Source: Strongylocentrotus purpuratus
Lineage: Eukaryota; Echinodermata; Echinoidea; Camarodonta; Strongylocentrotidae
Assembly: GCF_000002235.5 (NCBI RefSeq)
Contig: NW_022145599.1
Span: 23,210,879-23,274,878, forward strand
DNA: 64,000 nucleotides
Direction: 5' to 3'
Part shown: in pieces, positions 63,541-64,000 of the stretch
Position numbering within the stretch: the stretch's first letter is position 1
Layout of the letters: each line of letters opens with the position of its first letter
The notes under the pieces: generated by a model
Seen by the model: only the letters and a program-made list of their open reading frames with translations
Told to the model about the DNA's origin: nothing
The model's database searches: none
Position numbers and translations under genes: made by a program

Positions 63541-64000
63541 TTTAAATAAATATATATAGGATTTTATTGAAATCAAAACATCAAAAACCAAGAGCAAACA
63601 GTCCAAAGACTGACAACTGTCTTGGGTACAAAAATATAATTTAAATCAAATATACATAATAAAATAGTAGTAATGAATAAATACATAAGTTACATAAGTT
63701 AAAATATCAAATAACTAAACTATTATCAATAAATATTGCAAAAAGGACATATAAACAATAAGTATACATCATTACAATTACGTCAAAAGAGGGCTCTCGA
63801 GCTGTGCAAAATCTAAATCAGGTACAGACCGAGAGTCCAATAAAAGAAAATTAAAATGCATAAGACTGGGTTTAAAAAAGATCAATAGTGAAAAGAGGGG
63901 AATATGTCAGCTAAAGAATAATTTTTAAAATTTAAAGTATTGAGAAGGTACAAGTAACATACAATAAAGAAATTCCCAAGAGAGCATAGTAAGAGAATAG
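63541..64000 (-). mobile_element. Probable 3' end of another retroposed element
   Basis: On the minus strand the sequence ends GATTTCAATAAAATCC, an AATAAA-containing terminus, and resembles the 32042 insertion in style. It continues past the window edge and nothing coding is recognisable. Confidence 0.35.

Overview
The window is eukaryotic nuclear DNA from an animal, most likely a marine invertebrate deuterostome; an echinoderm such as a sea urchin fits best. The reasons are AT-rich intron-bearing sequence, short exons with GT..AG borders, CCCTAA-type interstitial telomere repeats, and a very dense population of small DNA transposons, Helitron-like repeats and LINE fragments of kinds familiar from such genomes. 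The species call is inference; a mollusc cannot be excluded.

Layout. 1-7235 is a satellite array of about 199-bp monomers containing a placeholder gap of exactly 500 N. 7236-22650 is a gene-poor region of minisatellites, foldback elements, small transposons and homopolymer tracts, with one possible tiny first coding exon at 12487. From 22691 to 61249 runs one recognisable gene on the + strand: 15 exons, all in phase with each other, encoding 578 complete codons of TBL3/UTP13, a double WD40-propeller subunit of the UTPB part of the small-subunit processome, which acts in early ribosomal RNA processing in the nucleolus. The last WD repeat and the C-terminal Utp13 domain lie beyond the window. 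No second host gene is well supported, although a small antisense exon-like reading frame sits in one intron.

The TBL3 introns are packed with mobile DNA. The outstanding structure is a set of at least four sequence-unrelated repeat families built to one plan. A 5' terminal hairpin has an arm that reappears, inverted, near the 3' end. In the best-resolved families the body is made of 100-170-bp tandem units, and in two families the element ends in a stem-loop followed by CTAG. One insertion can be read as landing between two T residues. This is the architecture of Helentron-associated elements (HINEs) and the pearl-like elements of invertebrates. Many body units carry AGGTCAAAGGTCA, a perfect direct repeat with one-base spacing (DR1) of the nuclear-receptor half-site.

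Other well-resolved events are: a hAT-type element with an exact 8-bp target duplication lying 12 bp after a TBL3 exon; a second copy of that hAT, also with exact 8-bp duplication, that has swallowed about 4.6 kb of other transposons nested up to four deep; a 377-bp tandem duplication that copies a TBL3 splice donor; a Mutator-like foldback with an exact 9-bp target duplication; and several short snap-back palindromes. LINE fragments are present on both strands, and one retroelement fossil fragment is suspected.
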